The notes: generated from the letters alone by a model not told the origin. A DNA stretch of 64,000 nucleotides from Bradyrhizobium zhengyangense (GCF_022012435.1 NZ_JAKLUA010000004.1:248001-312000); one strand, 5' to 3'; counted from the first letter of the stretch, positions 16,195 through 25,796 are shown. Made by a program: numbers and translations.

Positions 16195-17457
16195 ATGAGT
16201 GCTGCCGGAAATGAGCCGCTTGCCCGCCAGGCTTTGGCATTTGTCCTGGCCGGCGGCCGCGGCAGCCGGCTGCTGGAATTGACCGACCGGCGCGCCAAGC
16301 CCGCGGTCTATTTCGGCGGCAAATCCCGCATCATCGATTTCGCGCTGTCGAACGCGGTGAATTCCGGCATTCGCCGTATCGCGGTTGCCACGCAGTACAA
16401 GGCCCACAGCCTGATCCGGCATCTCCAGATGGGCTGGAACTTCTTCCGCCCCGAGCGTAACGAAAGCTTCGACATCCTGCCTGCGAGCCAGCGCGTCTCC
16501 GAGAGCATGTGGTATGTCGGCACGGCGGATGCGATCTACCAGAACATCGACATCATCGAGTCGCACAACGCCCGGTTCATCGTGGTGCTGGCCGGCGACC
16601 ACATCTACAAGATGGACTACGAGGTGATGCTGCGCCAGCACGTCGACAGCGGCGCCGACGTCACCGTCGGCTGCCTCGAAATGCCGCGCGCGGAATCCTC
16701 GGGCTTCGGCATCATGCATGTCGACGAGAACGGCTGGATCCAGCAATTCCTCGAGAAGCCCAAGGATCCGCCGCCGATGCCGGGCAAGCCTGACGTCTCG
16801 CTCGCCAGCATGGGCATCTACGTGTTCGATACGAAATTCCTGTTCGACCAGCTCAAGCGCGACGCCGAGGACCCGAACTCCAGTCACGATTTCGGCAAGG
16901 ACATCATCCCCTATATCGTCAAGAACGGCCGCGCGATCGCGCATCGGTTCTCGACCTCCTGCGTGCGCTCGGGCAGCGACCCGCGTGCCTACTGGCGCGA
17001 CGCCGGCACGGTGGATGCCTATTGGGCGGCCAATATCGACCTCACCGACGTGGTGCCGGAGCTCGATCTGTTCGACCGCGCCTGGCCGATCTGGTCCTAT
17101 GCGGAGATCACGCCGCCCGCCAAGTTCGTCCATGACGAGGAGAGCCGGCGCGGCCAGGCGGTGAGCTCGCTGGTCTCGGGCGGCTGCATCATCTCCGGCG
17201 CCTCGCTGCGCCGCTCGCTGCTGTTCACCGGCGTGCGCATCAACTCCTATGCCAATGTCGAGAACGCCGTGATCATGCCTTACGTCAATGTCGGGCGCGG
17301 CGCGCGGCTGAAAAACGTCGTGATTGATCGTGGCGTCGAGATCCCCGAAGGCCTCGTCGTCGGCGAGGATCCGGAGCTCGACGCCAAACGCTTCCGCACC
17401 ACCGAACAGGGCATCTCGCTGATCACTCAGCCGATGATCGACAGGCTCAATACATGA
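16195..17457 (+). CDS. glgC: Glucose-1-phosphate adenylyltransferase
   Basis: A 420-residue ADP-glucose pyrophosphorylase catalysing glucose-1-phosphate plus ATP to ADP-glucose, the committed step of glycogen synthesis. The nucleotide-binding signature [20 protein letters not shown] is at the N-terminus. [19 protein letters not shown], the [14 protein letters not shown] metal/substrate region and [13 protein letters not shown] follow, with the C-terminal left-handed beta-helix holding the allosteric site. The ATG has GGGAGGA upstream. An in-frame TTG 16 codons earlier lies in the direct repeat and is rejected. It overlaps glgA as ATGA. Regulation by fructose-type effectors is known for the family. 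Confidence 0.97.
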   Translation: MSAAGNEPLARQALAFVLAGGRGSRLLELTDRRAKPAVYFGGKSRIIDFALSNAVNSGIRRIAVATQYKAHSLIRHLQMGWNFFRPERNESFDILPASQRVSESMWYVGTADAIYQNIDIIESHNARFIVVLAGDHIYKMDYEVMLRQHVDSGADVTVGCLEMPRAESSGFGIMHVDENGWIQQFLEKPKDPPPMPGKPDVSLASMGIYVFDTKFLFDQLKRDAEDPNSSHDFGKDIIPYIVKNGRAIAHRFSTSCVRSGSDPRAYWRDAGTVDAYWAANIDLTDVVPELDLFDRAWPIWSYAEITPPAKFVHDEESRRGQAVSSLVSGGCIISGASLRRSLLFTGVRINSYANVENAVIMPYVNVGRGARLKNVVIDRGVEIPEGLVVGEDPELDAKRFRTTEQGISLITQPMIDRLNT

Positions 17458-18905
17458 CGCCTGTTCGCGTCCTCGCGGTCGCTTCTGAAGTCTATCCCAT
17501 CGTCAAGACCGGCGGCCTCGCTGATGTCGCCGGCGCGCTGCCGCTTGCGCTGAAGGCGCATGGCGTCGAGATGCGCACCTTGATGCCGGGCTATCCTGAC
17601 GTGATGCGGCGGCTTTCGGGCGCGGACGAAATCCAACGTTGGTCGGATTATTTCGGCGGACCGGGGCGCCTGCTCGCCGGTTCACATGATGGGCTCGATC
17701 TGTTCGTGCTCGACGTGCCGCATCTCTATGCGCGGCCGGGCAATCCCTACGTCACCGCCGAGGGTGTCGACTGGCCGGACAACGGTGTGCGCTTCGCAGC
17801 ATTGGCGCGGGTCGCGGCCGATATCGGCCGCGGTCTCGTCGCAAGTTTCGTGCCCGACGTGGTCCACGCCCATGACTGGCAGGCCGGGCTCGCGCCGGCC
17901 TATCTGCACTACGACGGCGGGCCGCGGCCCGGCACGGTGATGACGATTCACAACATGGCCTATCAGGGCAAGTTCGACCGCGCGCTGGCCGGCGCGATCG
18001 GCCTGCCCCACGACGCATCGTTCGACGTCCACGGCCTTGAATATTTCGGCGGCATCAGCTTCCTGAAAGCCGGGCTGCAACTGGCCGATCGCATCACCAC
18101 GGTGTCGCCCACCTATGCTCATGAAATCCAGAGCGACGAAGGCGGCATGGGACTTGGCGGCCTGCTGCGCGAGCGCGCCAGCGTGCTGAGCGGCATCCTC
18201 AACGGCATCGACATCGCCGTGTGGAATCCGCAAACCGATACGCATATCGCCTATCGCTTCGGTGCGCAGGACCTCACGTTCCGAGCCGCGAACAAGGCGG
18301 TGCTGCAGCAGCAGTTCAATCTCGATTCCTCCGACGAGGCGCCGCTGCTCGGCGTCATCAGCCGGCTGTCCTGGCAGAAGGGGCTCGACCTGCTGCTCGA
18401 GGCGATCCCGACGATCCTGGATCAGGGCATGCAGCTTGCATTGCTCGGCAGCGGCGACCGCGATCTTCAGGAGCGCTATCAGGCCGCCGCGCGCGCCAAT
18501 CCCGGCCGGATCGGCGTGATGATCGGCTATGACGAGATTCTCGCTCATCTGATCCAGGCCGGCTCCGACGCGCTGCTCGTGCCCTCGCGGTTCGAGCCGT
18601 GCGGCCTGACCCAGCTCTGCGCGCTGCGCTATGGCGCGGTCCCGATCGTTTCCCGTGTCGGCGGTCTCGAGGACACCATCATCGACATCGGCGAAACAGG
18701 ACGTGACGCCACCGGCTTCAAGTTTGGTCCGGTGACGGCTGGCGCCCTCACCGGCACGCTGCGGAAAGCCAACGCCGCCTTCCACGACAAGGCAACCTGG
18801 CGGCGGCTGCAATTGAGCGGCCTTGCCACCGACGTGTCCTGGCGCAACCGCGCGGGTGAGTATGCAGCGCTGTATCGCGGCCTGATGGCGTCACGCCGCG
18901 CATGA
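17454..18905 (+). CDS. glgA: Glycogen synthase (ADP-glucose type)
   Basis: A 483-residue GT5 glucosyltransferase that extends alpha-1,4-glucan from ADP-glucose. The N-terminal [20 protein letters not shown] contains the KTGGL motif binding the sugar nucleotide. [16 protein letters not shown] and [11 protein letters not shown] are conserved, and the C-terminal Rossmann domain has [15 protein letters not shown] and [21 protein letters not shown] with the E-x7-E-type catalytic region. It is co-translated with glgC through a four-base overlap. No glgB, glgX or glgP lies in the window. Confidence 0.97.
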   Translation: MTPVRVLAVASEVYPIVKTGGLADVAGALPLALKAHGVEMRTLMPGYPDVMRRLSGADEIQRWSDYFGGPGRLLAGSHDGLDLFVLDVPHLYARPGNPYVTAEGVDWPDNGVRFAALARVAADIGRGLVASFVPDVVHAHDWQAGLAPAYLHYDGGPRPGTVMTIHNMAYQGKFDRALAGAIGLPHDASFDVHGLEYFGGISFLKAGLQLADRITTVSPTYAHEIQSDEGGMGLGGLLRERASVLSGILNGIDIAVWNPQTDTHIAYRFGAQDLTFRAANKAVLQQQFNLDSSDEAPLLGVISRLSWQKGLDLLLEAIPTILDQGMQLALLGSGDRDLQERYQAAARANPGRIGVMIGYDEILAHLIQAGSDALLVPSRFEPCGLTQLCALRYGAVPIVSRVGGLEDTIIDIGETGRDATGFKFGPVTAGALTGTLRKANAAFHDKATWRRLQLSGLATDVSWRNRAGEYAALYRGLMASRRA

Positions 18906-18918
18906 GGCTCTCTCTTCG

Positions 18919-19065
18919 CCTCTCCCCGCGTGCGGGGAGAGGCCGGAATTCGCGCGTAGCGCGGATTCCGGGTGAGGGGGAATCTCCGCGAGTCCGACTC
19001 TCACCTTCCTCGCGGAGACTCGCCCTCACCCCAACCCTCTCCCCGCAAGCGGGAGGAGGGAGCAG
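18919..19065. repeat. Composite palindromic repeat between convergent genes
   Basis: Three hairpins are stacked. The first is CCTCTCCCCGC-GT-GCGGGGAGAGG (18919-18942, perfect). The second is CCGGAATTCGCGC-GTA-GCGCGGATTCCGG (18943-18971, one mismatch). The third is a long dyad with TCTCCGCGAG and CTCGCGGAGA inside GTGAGGG/CCCTCAC, and a CTCTCCCCGC remnant closes the element. It separates glgA from the convergent dioxygenase gene and may terminate both. The same 11-bp arms recur at 30410-30436. Confidence 0.8.
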
Positions 19066-19071
19066 AGGTCA

Positions 19072-19866
19072 TCACCCAAACACGTACGACGCCATCGCAA
19101 CGCTAGCGACCTCGTCGACGAAAACGCGCTTGCCGACATCGCTGCCGGCAGCACCTGCCGCCACCATCAGCGGCAGAAGATGGTCCTCGCGCGGATGCGC
19201 CAGACGCGCGCTCGGCGCCTTCTCCCAATCGACCAGCATCGCGTTGCGGCGCGCCGCGTCCGGATTGCTGATCGCCTCGTTCAGATAGGCTTCGAAATCG
19301 TAGGAGACGGGTTTCGATTCCGCGCGCCCGAAACCGCGCATGTTGTGATAGGTGAGCCCGCTGCCGACGATCAGGATGCCCTCGTCACGTAGCGAGGCGA
19401 TCGCTTCTCCGACCTTGATGTGCTCGGCTGCGTCATAGCTCGACTTGAGCGACAGCAGCACGATCGGCATGTCGGCATTCGGATACATCAGTCCGAGCGG
19501 CACGAAGGTGCCGTGATCAAAGCCCTGATTGGGATCTTCCCGGCAATCGAGGCCGGCGCGCGCAAGCAGCGCCTTCACGTCTGCTGCGAGCTTGGGCTGG
19601 CCAGGCGCCGGATATGTGATGTGATAGGTATGCTCGGGGAAACCGTAGTAATCGTACACCATCGGCGGGTGCGCCGAGGTCGACACGGTGAAGGCGTCGG
19701 CCTCCCAATGGCCGGTGATAACAAGCACCGCCTTCGGTCTTTCAGGAAGCAGCTGCGGCAGCCGGCCGAACTCCGCGGCCGTCTTGGCATATTGCACCCG
19801 CCGGTCCTCCATGAAGGGCCAGGGGCCGCCGCCATGCGACAGAAACAGGGTCGGAAATCGCGTCAT
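19072..19866 (-). CDS. DODA-type extradiol aromatic ring-opening dioxygenase
   Basis: A 264-residue LigB-superfamily protein like plant DOPA 4,5-dioxygenase and bacterial YgiD. The metal-binding N-terminal His is in FLSHGGGPWPFMED, the second site is in VITGHWEADAFTVST, and DHGTFVPLGLMYP carries the catalytic His region. GSGLTYHNMRGFG near the C-terminus is also family-typical. These enzymes use Fe(II) or Zn(II) to open catechol rings, for example of caffeate or DOPA. It is monocistronic, with the palindromic repeat just beyond its stop. The physiological substrate is unknown. Confidence 0.92.
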   Translation of the reverse strand: MTRFPTLFLSHGGGPWPFMEDRRVQYAKTAAEFGRLPQLLPERPKAVLVITGHWEADAFTVSTSAHPPMVYDYYGFPEHTYHITYPAPGQPKLAADVKALLARAGLDCREDPNQGFDHGTFVPLGLMYPNADMPIVLLSLKSSYDAAEHIKVGEAIASLRDEGILIVGSGLTYHNMRGFGRAESKPVSYDFEAYLNEAISNPDAARRNAMLVDWEKAPSARLAHPREDHLLPLMVAAGAAGSDVGKRVFVDEVASVAMASYVFG

Positions 19867-20026
19867 GTTGTCAGGCTCGCCTCGAAGACTTCTTGCGCGG
19901 ATGAGACCTCCGCGCGCTTCGCGGCGAGCATAGGCAAACCGGCATGGTTAGCAAGTCGTTAACGATTTGCCGCTCACAATCCTGATGTGGCCGAAGGAAT
20001 CGGCCAGAAGACAAGCGAGACGTAAG

Positions 20027-20206
20027 ATGAAGAAGTTTGCGCTGGGGGACGTCGTCAACAGTGACAAGGGCCGTTGCGGCGTGGTCCGTGCCGCCTACCG
20101 GTCCAAGGAAGGCCAGCAGTTCTATGCCGTCGAGAAGGACGGCACGATGGACCATCTCGAAGAAGACCGCCTGACGCCGGCGCCGCGCGTCGAGCTCGCG
20201 GCCTAA
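20027..20206 (+). CDS. Small conserved hypothetical protein (59 aa)
   Basis: A 59-residue soluble protein. The sequence KKFALGDVVNSDKGRCGVVR and then EGQQFYAVEKDGTMDHLEED suggest an SH3-like beta-barrel, with a GDVV opening strand typical of small KOW/Hfq-like folds; that is an inference from pattern only. The start follows a GAGACGTAAG purine stretch. It ends seven bases from the convergent carboxylesterase stop. I recall similar small proteins in Bradyrhizobium but know no function. Confidence 0.65.
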   Translation: MKKFALGDVVNSDKGRCGVVRAAYRSKEGQQFYAVEKDGTMDHLEEDRLTPAPRVELAA

Positions 20207-20213
20207 GTCCAAC

Positions 20214-21683
20214 TCACTTCTTGCTCTCGCGCGCGAGCCGGTCCAAACGCTCCGACCAGGGGTCGTCGCCGCTCGCGATGCGATCGTTTGCGATCAGCAG
20301 CAGCTGGTCGCTGTCCGCGGCCGCATCCCAATGCGGTAGCTCGGGCCCGTTGGGGTCGCCGTTTTTCGCAAAATTGATCCAATAGGACCGCATCCGATTT
20401 GCGACCTCGCGATCCCGTCGCGAGAAGATGCCCGCGCCGGGCACGCCCTCGACGCCGAAGACGAACTGCAACTCGCGCCCGTGGCCCTCGTCGGGGTTGC
20501 CGCGCCGGGCTTCCGGCACGTAAGTGAAGCGATAGCGGAAGGTCGGCGCTCCGGTTGCGGCATGAAGCCGGGCGAGCATTCGCACCGGCTCGGAGAACAC
20601 CTTGTCGGTGTAGAGGCTGGCGGCAATTTCAGAGGGCGTCCTGGCGTCAGGATAGAGCTTGCGCAACTCATCGAGGCTCTCGGTGGACGATGACAGCGCT
20701 TCCTTGACTTCCAGTTCGCTGTCGAAGCGGGTCTCGTCGTCGTTCGAACCGATGATGAGGGGAATGCGGCTCTCGTGTCCTGACGCAAACCCCGCGCCGA
20801 TGTCTTCGGTCGTGAGGTTTCCGTCCATCGCCGGCGCAAATCTGCGCGGCGATTTTTCCAGCAATTTTCTTTCAGCAGCAAGCAGCCGCGCCGGTTTGAC
20901 GGCACGCAGATCCGTCGCCTGTCCGAGCGCGGCGACGAACTGCCGCCCCGCAGCCTCGGCCTCCTGCGACGAAGCCAGACGCGCACGGCCGGGTATCGAT
21001 TGCAGGATTGCTTTCTGGAAGAGATCGCGTGATTGGGCGCACAGCATCAGCAGCGCGATCGATGTCGCGCCGGCGCCGTTGCCGAACAGTGTGATGTTGT
21101 TCGCATCGCCGCCGAAGGCCGCGATGTTGTCGTGCACCCAATGGAGCGCCGTGATCTGATCCATCAGGCCGAAATTGCCGGAGCTGTTCTCCGACAATGC
21201 GGGATGCATGAACCAGCCGAGCGCGCCAAGCCGATAGTTCACCGTGACGACGATGAGGCCGGCCTGCGCGAATCTTGCACCGTCGAACAGCGGATCATTG
21301 GCGGTGCCGCTGACAAAGCCGCCGCCATGGATGAACACCATCACCGGCAGCGGCCCGTCGACGCCGAAGGGCCTGAACACGTTGAGCGTGAGGCAATCCT
21401 CGCGCGCGGCCGGCAGCGACGGCTGCGGACAGGGCGAGCCATAATTGTAGGCCGTGCTCATCTCCGAGCTCTCGGGCAAGTCCTGCGGCGGACGCCAGCG
21501 CAGGCTGTCGACCGGCGGCGCCGCGTAGGCCAGCCCCTTGAAGGAGGCCACTTCGCCTTCGACCGCGCCGAGCATCTGACCTTCGCGCGTCAATGCAAAT
21601 GGATACTGGCCGACCGGCTGGGCGACGGCGCGGCCGGCGCAGAGCAATGCAAGGGCTGCAATAAGCGCAAGCAGGGATCGCAT
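20214..21683 (-). CDS. Type-B carboxylesterase family protein lacking the catalytic serine
   Basis: A 489-residue secreted alpha/beta-hydrolase of the acetylcholinesterase/carboxylesterase family, with a signal peptide (LLALIAALALLCAGRAVAQ). FKGLAYAAPPVDSLRWRPP, EDCLTLNVFRP and PVMVFIHGGGF (oxyanion hole) are typical. The nucleophile elbow, normally GESAG, reads G201-N202-G203-A204-G205. The serine is replaced by glycine, a change explained by one base (AGC to GGC). The distal His is retained at His401 (EGHGRELQFVFG). Unless another nucleophile is used, the protein should be catalytically dead or act as a binding protein. It stands alone. Confidence 0.88.
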   Translation of the reverse strand: MRSLLALIAALALLCAGRAVAQPVGQYPFALTREGQMLGAVEGEVASFKGLAYAAPPVDSLRWRPPQDLPESSEMSTAYNYGSPCPQPSLPAAREDCLTLNVFRPFGVDGPLPVMVFIHGGGFVSGTANDPLFDGARFAQAGLIVVTVNYRLGALGWFMHPALSENSSGNFGLMDQITALHWVHDNIAAFGGDANNITLFGNGAGATSIALLMLCAQSRDLFQKAILQSIPGRARLASSQEAEAAGRQFVAALGQATDLRAVKPARLLAAERKLLEKSPRRFAPAMDGNLTTEDIGAGFASGHESRIPLIIGSNDDETRFDSELEVKEALSSSTESLDELRKLYPDARTPSEIAASLYTDKVFSEPVRMLARLHAATGAPTFRYRFTYVPEARRGNPDEGHGRELQFVFGVEGVPGAGIFSRRDREVANRMRSYWINFAKNGDPNGPELPHWDAAADSDQLLLIANDRIASGDDPWSERLDRLARESKK

Positions 21684-21767
21684 CTTCAGGGGATCTCGAT
21701 GCGCGGAAATGGTCCCTGGCAGGTTACGTCCGCAACGCGCGAAGAGGCAAGCGCCGAGGCGCGTCAG

Positions 21768-21977
21768 CTAACCGCCCTTGGCGATGATGTCCGCCAGCGC
21801 GCGTCGCGCGATGATGCCGAGCTCGCCGAGCGTGGAGTGGCCGGATTGCGCCGCCTCGATCAGGCGCTCGGCGATGAACCGGCGACTGTCGTGATCGCCG
21901 CCATGCGGCAATTGCCGGCACGTCTCCTCCAGGACGACGTCCATGTTGGCTTTGGTTCGCTCACTCAGCTCTGTCAT
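21768..21977 (-). CDS. Small conserved hypothetical protein (69 aa)
   Basis: A soluble, mostly helical protein of 69 residues with the core AKNMD-like KANMDVVLEETCRQLP, then RRFIAERLIEAAQSG and IIARRALADIIAKGG. I chose MTELSERTK as the start; eleven in-frame codons upstream look non-coding. Similar short proteins occur in Bradyrhizobium, as I recall. No function is known. It is monocistronic and divergent from the monooxygenase-esterase gene. Confidence 0.6.
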   Translation of the reverse strand: MTELSERTKANMDVVLEETCRQLPHGGDHDSRRFIAERLIEAAQSGHSTLGELGIIARRALADIIAKGG

Positions 21978-22205
21978 GGCGCCCTGGATACGCGTGGCTA
22001 GTAGCCGCAAGCATACACAGACGGATCATCCATGATTAGCCCGGGCAATCACGGCCATTGTGCATCGCGATGCGTGCATCGAAGCAACGTTCGCGCCGCC
22101 ACGATGATGCCGCAAAGGGACTACCGAAGATTGCACTTGTTCTGATGACAAGCCGGGCCTGCGGGACTAGCCTGCCGGCAAAACAAAGACACGGGAGGAA
22201 TAACC

Positions 22206-24893
22206 ATGCCGGAAGCAATGGTCGCCGCACGTGAGTCCAAGGCGGGGAGCGGAACCGTCCAAAACGTCGATGTTGCCGTGGTCGGCGCAGGTTTTTCCGG
22301 CCTCTATCTTCTCCATCGCCTGCGCAAGGCCGGCCTCTCCGCCGTCGGTCTCGAAGAAGCCGGCGATGTCGGCGGCACCTGGTACTGGAACCGCTATCCC
22401 GGCGCCCGCTGCGATATCCAGACCATCGACTACAGCTACACGTTCGATCCGGAGCTCGACAAGGCGTGGACCTGGTCGGAGAAATACGCGACCCAGCCCG
22501 AGATCCTGCGCTATCTCGGCTTCGTCGCCGATCGCTACGATCTCAGGCGCGACATCCGCTTCAGGACCAAGGTCACCGAAGCCAAATGGGACGAGAAGGC
22601 CGAGCGCTGGCAACTCACCACGGACAACGGCGCTGCCGTCTCCTGCCGCTTCTACATCATGGCGACCGGCTGTCTCTCCGCGCCAAAACCGCCGGAGATC
22701 GACGGCGTCAAGGATTTCAAGGGCGAGGTCTATTTCACCGGACGCTGGCCACATGACGGCGTCAATCTCGCGGGAAAGCGCGTCGCCGTGATCGGAACCG
22801 GTTCGTCGGGCATCCAGTCGATCCCTCTGATCGCCGAACAGGCGGCCCACCTGACCGTGTTCCAGCGCACGCCGAATTTCGCGCTGCCCGCCCATAACGG
22901 CCCCTCGCCGGCCGATCGCAGGGACCTGTTCCAGAGCGACCGCGCGGCCTATCGCGAGCAGGCGCGCCAGTCGATGGCCGGCGTACCCTATCCGCAGCAG
23001 ACCGTCGTCAGCTGGCAGCTCAGCGATGCCGAGCGTCGCGAGCGGTTCGAGCGCGCCTGGGCTGCCGGCGACCTCGTCCACATCCTGACGCAGCTTTGGG
23101 CCGACCAGGCGGTCGATGTCGACGGCAACAAGATCGTCCAGGACCTGATCCGCGAGAAGATCTCGGCGGCCGTGAAGGATCCGGAGACGGCGGCAGCGCT
23201 GATGCCGGACGATCATCCGTTCGGCGCCAAACGTCCCTGCCTCGAAACCAACTATTACGCGACCTACAACCGGCCGAACGTCACGCTGGTCAATCTGCGC
23301 CAGGAGCCGATCAAGGCGATCACCGCAGGCGGCATCACGACGGCCAAGCGCAATGTCGATGTCGACGTCATCGTGTTCGCCACCGGCTTTGATGCCATGA
23401 CCGGCGCGATCCGCGCCGTGCATCCGATCACCGGGCGCGGCGGCAAGTCGCTCACCGATGTCTGGGCACAGGGGCCGCAGAGCTATCTGGGGCTCACGGT
23501 CGAAGGCTTCCCGAACTTCTTCATGATCACCGGGCCCGGCAGCCCGTCGGTGCTGTCGAACATGGCTGTTTCGATCGAGCAGCATGTCGATTGGGTCGTG
23601 GACCGCCTCAAAGCGTTGGGCGAAGCCGGCTTCACCACCATCGAGCCAACCGAGACGGCGCAAGCCGGCTGGAACAGGCACATGGCCGACTGCTCGATGC
23701 TGACGCTGCATCGGCTCGCCAACACCTGGTACACGGGCGCCAACGTGCCCGGCAAGGTTCAGGGCCTGATGCCCTATACCGGAGGTGTCGGTCCCTATCG
23801 CAGCCTTTGCGACGAGGTCACCAGCCGCGGCATGCTCGGCTTCAGGCTGACCGGACCCAATGTCGCCGCACAATGCAATGACGGCGAGGTGGTGCGGCTG
23901 CAGCCGGACGTGCGGCTGGTGCTGAACCTGCTGGCCTCGTTGAACCTGCCACCGATCGAGTCGATGGGGGCGGCAGGCGCGCGCGCCTTCGTCAATGAGT
24001 TCAACAAGGGCCGGCCTGCGGGACGGCTGATCGGCGAGATCGTCGACGGCACGCTCCCCGGCGCCGACGGCCCGCTGCCCTACCGCGTCTACAAGCCGGC
24101 CACGCCGGGGCCGCATCAGGTCGTGGTGTATTTCCACGGCGGCGGCTGGGTGCTCGGCGACGAGCAGTCGGACGAGCCGTTCTGCCGCGACATGGTGCGA
24201 CGGACCGGCATGATGTTCGTCAGCGTCGGCTATCGCCACGCGCCGGAGCATCGTTTCCCGGCGGCCATCGAGGACGGCTACGCGGCGACGCGCTGGATCT
24301 CGGAGCATCTGGCCGAACTCGGCGGCATCCCGGGCCCGGTGCTGGTCGCCGGCTGGAGCGCCGGCGGCAACATCGCGGCCGTCACCTGCCAGCTCGCACG
24401 CGATCGCGGCGGGCCCGAGATATCAGGCCAGCTGCTGGTATGTCCGGTGACGGACAGCAGCTTCGACCGGCCCTCCTACAACGACAATGCGACCGGCTAC
24501 TTCCTGACGCGCTCGCTGATGTACTGGTTCTGGGACCTGTACTGCTCACCGGCCGACCGCACCGATCCGCGCGTCTCGCCGCTGCGCGGCAAGGTCTCGG
24601 GCCTGCCGCCGGCCTTTGTGGTGACGGCCGAGTTCGATCCGCTCCGCGACGAGGGCATCGCCTACGCCGAGGCGATGGCGGCTGCCGGCGTCCAGGTCGA
24701 GCAGCTGAAGGCGCACGGCCATTTTCACTCGTCCTTTGTGATGGTGGACGTGGTGATCACAGGCGTCCAGGGCCGGGTGCAGATGGCGCAAGCCCTGCGG
24801 CGCTTTGCAGGGCTGCCGCCCGAGGTCAGCCGCGACGAGAGAGCCCACGGCCATGCGAGCCCAGGGGATAAGATCGCAGCCGCCGCGAGCTGA
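22206..24893 (+). CDS. Baeyer-Villiger-type flavin monooxygenase fused to HSL-family esterase
   Basis: An 895-residue two-domain enzyme. Residues 1-540 are a class B flavin monooxygenase. The FAD motif GAGFSG is at 27-32, GGTWYWNRYPGARCD follows, the NADPH motif VIGTGSSGIQS is near 198, and a C-terminal ATGFDAMTG strand is present. The Baeyer-Villiger fingerprint FxGxxxHxxxWP is at 171-182 but has Phe177 for His. Residues about 575-880 are an HSL-type alpha/beta-hydrolase with HGGGW near 644, nucleophile GWSAGG near 716, Asp in AEFDPLRDEG and His in GHFHSSF. The likely chemistry is ketone to ester or lactone followed by hydrolysis. A good ribosome site precedes the start. Substrate unknown. 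Confidence 0.92.
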   Translation: MPEAMVAARESKAGSGTVQNVDVAVVGAGFSGLYLLHRLRKAGLSAVGLEEAGDVGGTWYWNRYPGARCDIQTIDYSYTFDPELDKAWTWSEKYATQPEILRYLGFVADRYDLRRDIRFRTKVTEAKWDEKAERWQLTTDNGAAVSCRFYIMATGCLSAPKPPEIDGVKDFKGEVYFTGRWPHDGVNLAGKRVAVIGTGSSGIQSIPLIAEQAAHLTVFQRTPNFALPAHNGPSPADRRDLFQSDRAAYREQARQSMAGVPYPQQTVVSWQLSDAERRERFERAWAAGDLVHILTQLWADQAVDVDGNKIVQDLIREKISAAVKDPETAAALMPDDHPFGAKRPCLETNYYATYNRPNVTLVNLRQEPIKAITAGGITTAKRNVDVDVIVFATGFDAMTGAIRAVHPITGRGGKSLTDVWAQGPQSYLGLTVEGFPNFFMITGPGSPSVLSNMAVSIEQHVDWVVDRLKALGEAGFTTIEPTETAQAGWNRHMADCSMLTLHRLANTWYTGANVPGKVQGLMPYTGGVGPYRSLCDEVTSRGMLGFRLTGPNVAAQCNDGEVVRLQPDVRLVLNLLASLNLPPIESMGAAGARAFVNEFNKGRPAGRLIGEIVDGTLPGADGPLPYRVYKPATPGPHQVVVYFHGGGWVLGDEQSDEPFCRDMVRRTGMMFVSVGYRHAPEHRFPAAIEDGYAATRWISEHLAELGGIPGPVLVAGWSAGGNIAAVTCQLARDRGGPEISGQLLVCPVTDSSFDRPSYNDNATGYFLTRSLMYWFWDLYCSPADRTDPRVSPLRGKVSGLPPAFVVTAEFDPLRDEGIAYAEAMAAAGVQVEQLKAHGHFHSSFVMVDVVITGVQGRVQMAQALRRFAGLPPEVSRDERAHGHASPGDKIAAAAS

Positions 24894-24901
24894 GCCGCCA
24901 T

Positions 24902-24925
24902 CGGCCGGGAACCTTTTCCCGGCCG
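24902..24925 (+). terminator. GC-rich hairpin after the monooxygenase-esterase gene
   Basis: CGGCCGGGAA-CCTT-TTCCCGGCCG, a perfect ten-base-pair stem, begins eight bases after the stop codon. There is no following U-run, so it may act as an RNA 3' stabiliser while the next hairpin terminates. Confidence 0.45.
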
Positions 24926-24971
24926 CCGCGTTCTCGGTGCGTGGCATTGAGATGCAGTGATGGGTAATGGG

Positions 24972-25008
24972 CCCTGGCACGCAAGGTAAGCGTGTCAGGG
25001 TTCTTTTT
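24972..25008 (+). terminator. Rho-independent terminator
   Basis: CCCTGGCACGC (24972-24982) pairs with GCGTGTCAGGG (24990-25000) through one G-U, with a seven-base loop, and is followed directly by TTCTTTTT. This is the clearest intrinsic terminator in the window. It closes the monooxygenase-esterase transcript. Confidence 0.85.
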
Positions 25009-25025
25009 GCGTGAGGCGGGGGACA

Positions 25026-25289
25026 ATGGGGGACGCATCAAAGGTTGATTTCAGCGCGCTCGCCGTGCTGCAGAAATGGCCTTCCCTGGGAAATCAGCGC
25101 CGGCTGGACCGCGAGCCCTATCAGGTCAGCGAGGGTACGCTCGATGCCTGCATCTCGGCATTCATGGCAAAGCCCGCGCCCACAAGGCATCTCTATGAGA
25201 TCCGCACGGCCGCGCAGCCGCCGCTGGTCACGGACATCCTCTCGCCCGAGCATGTCATCGAGCTGTCGCGCTTGAGAGAATTTCTCTGA
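25026..25289 (+). CDS. Small hypothetical protein (87 aa)
   Basis: An 87-residue soluble protein starting MGDASKVDFSALAVLQKWP, downstream of GAGGCGGGGG. Segments such as YQVSEGTLDACISAFMAKP and LSPEHVIELSRLREFL look like regular alternating helices and strands. I do not recognise a domain. It begins 17 bases after the terminator U-run, so its promoter must overlap the terminator region or lie within the monooxygenase gene. It is probably a real gene from codon quality and length. Confidence 0.6.
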   Translation: MGDASKVDFSALAVLQKWPSLGNQRRLDREPYQVSEGTLDACISAFMAKPAPTRHLYEIRTAAQPPLVTDILSPEHVIELSRLREFL

Positions 25290-25413
25290 CCTGTAGGCGA
25301 GCACCTACACGCCAGCGACATTAGTCTAATCCGCATCCCGAAATCTCGGCAGGAACCTTCCTCCGGTTTTTCCCGTTAACGGAGATCGGAAAGCCGAGAT
25401 GTGAGCAATCCAG

Positions 25414-25719
25414 ATGCTTGACGCTGGCGTACCATCCCCGGTCGTGCCCTATGGCGCCGACCAGACTCTGTTCGTGGTGATCGATCGCCTCGACGAGGCC
25501 ACTGAAATTCGCGTCGAGCGAAGCGATCTCGATGCAGCAATCAACGATCTCGTCGCCGGCTGCTTCAACGATCCCATCAAGGTGATCTCGTTCAACACGC
25601 TCGAGCACTGGATGAAAGACATCTCGACCGATGTTGCCGATGAAATCCAGGCGCGCTGCGACATCGACGGCGTGACGCTTCCTGATTATCTCAGCGATTT
25701 CGTCGAGAGCCACAGCTGA
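25414..25719 (+). CDS. Hypothetical protein (101 aa)
   Basis: A 101-residue acidic soluble protein. PYGADQTLFVVIDRLDEATE suggests a beta strand pair, followed by a helix DLDAAINDLVAGCFNDPIKV and a tail ending DYLSDFVESHS. I recall homologues in Bradyrhizobium annotated only as hypothetical. A small hairpin TGTAGG-N6-CCTACA lies upstream at 25292-25309. The gene ends in the shared terminator with the convergent 28-residue membrane peptide. No function can be proposed. Confidence 0.65.
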   Translation: MLDAGVPSPVVPYGADQTLFVVIDRLDEATEIRVERSDLDAAINDLVAGCFNDPIKVISFNTLEHWMKDISTDVADEIQARCDIDGVTLPDYLSDFVESHS

Positions 25720-25753
25720 GCGCGCTGTCGTCGCCACAAGCTTGCAGGCAACA

Positions 25754-25779
25754 AAAAGCGCCGCTTCCGCGGCGCTTTT
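25754..25779. terminator. Bidirectional rho-independent terminator
   Basis: AAAAGCGCCGC-TTCC-GCGGCGCTTTT is a perfect eleven-base-pair palindrome with A and T runs on both sides. It serves the plus-strand 101-residue gene and the minus-strand 28-residue gene, whose stops are 34 and 18 bases away. Confidence 0.9.
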
Positions 25780-25796
25780 CGCATCTTATCACGCTC

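Noticed and set aside
22167..24308. A 713-codon open frame on the strand opposite the monooxygenase-esterase gene
   Set aside because: It has no recognisable motif, is rich in Arg, Asp, Gly and His as GC-rich antisense frames are, and the opposite frame has clear catalytic motifs throughout.
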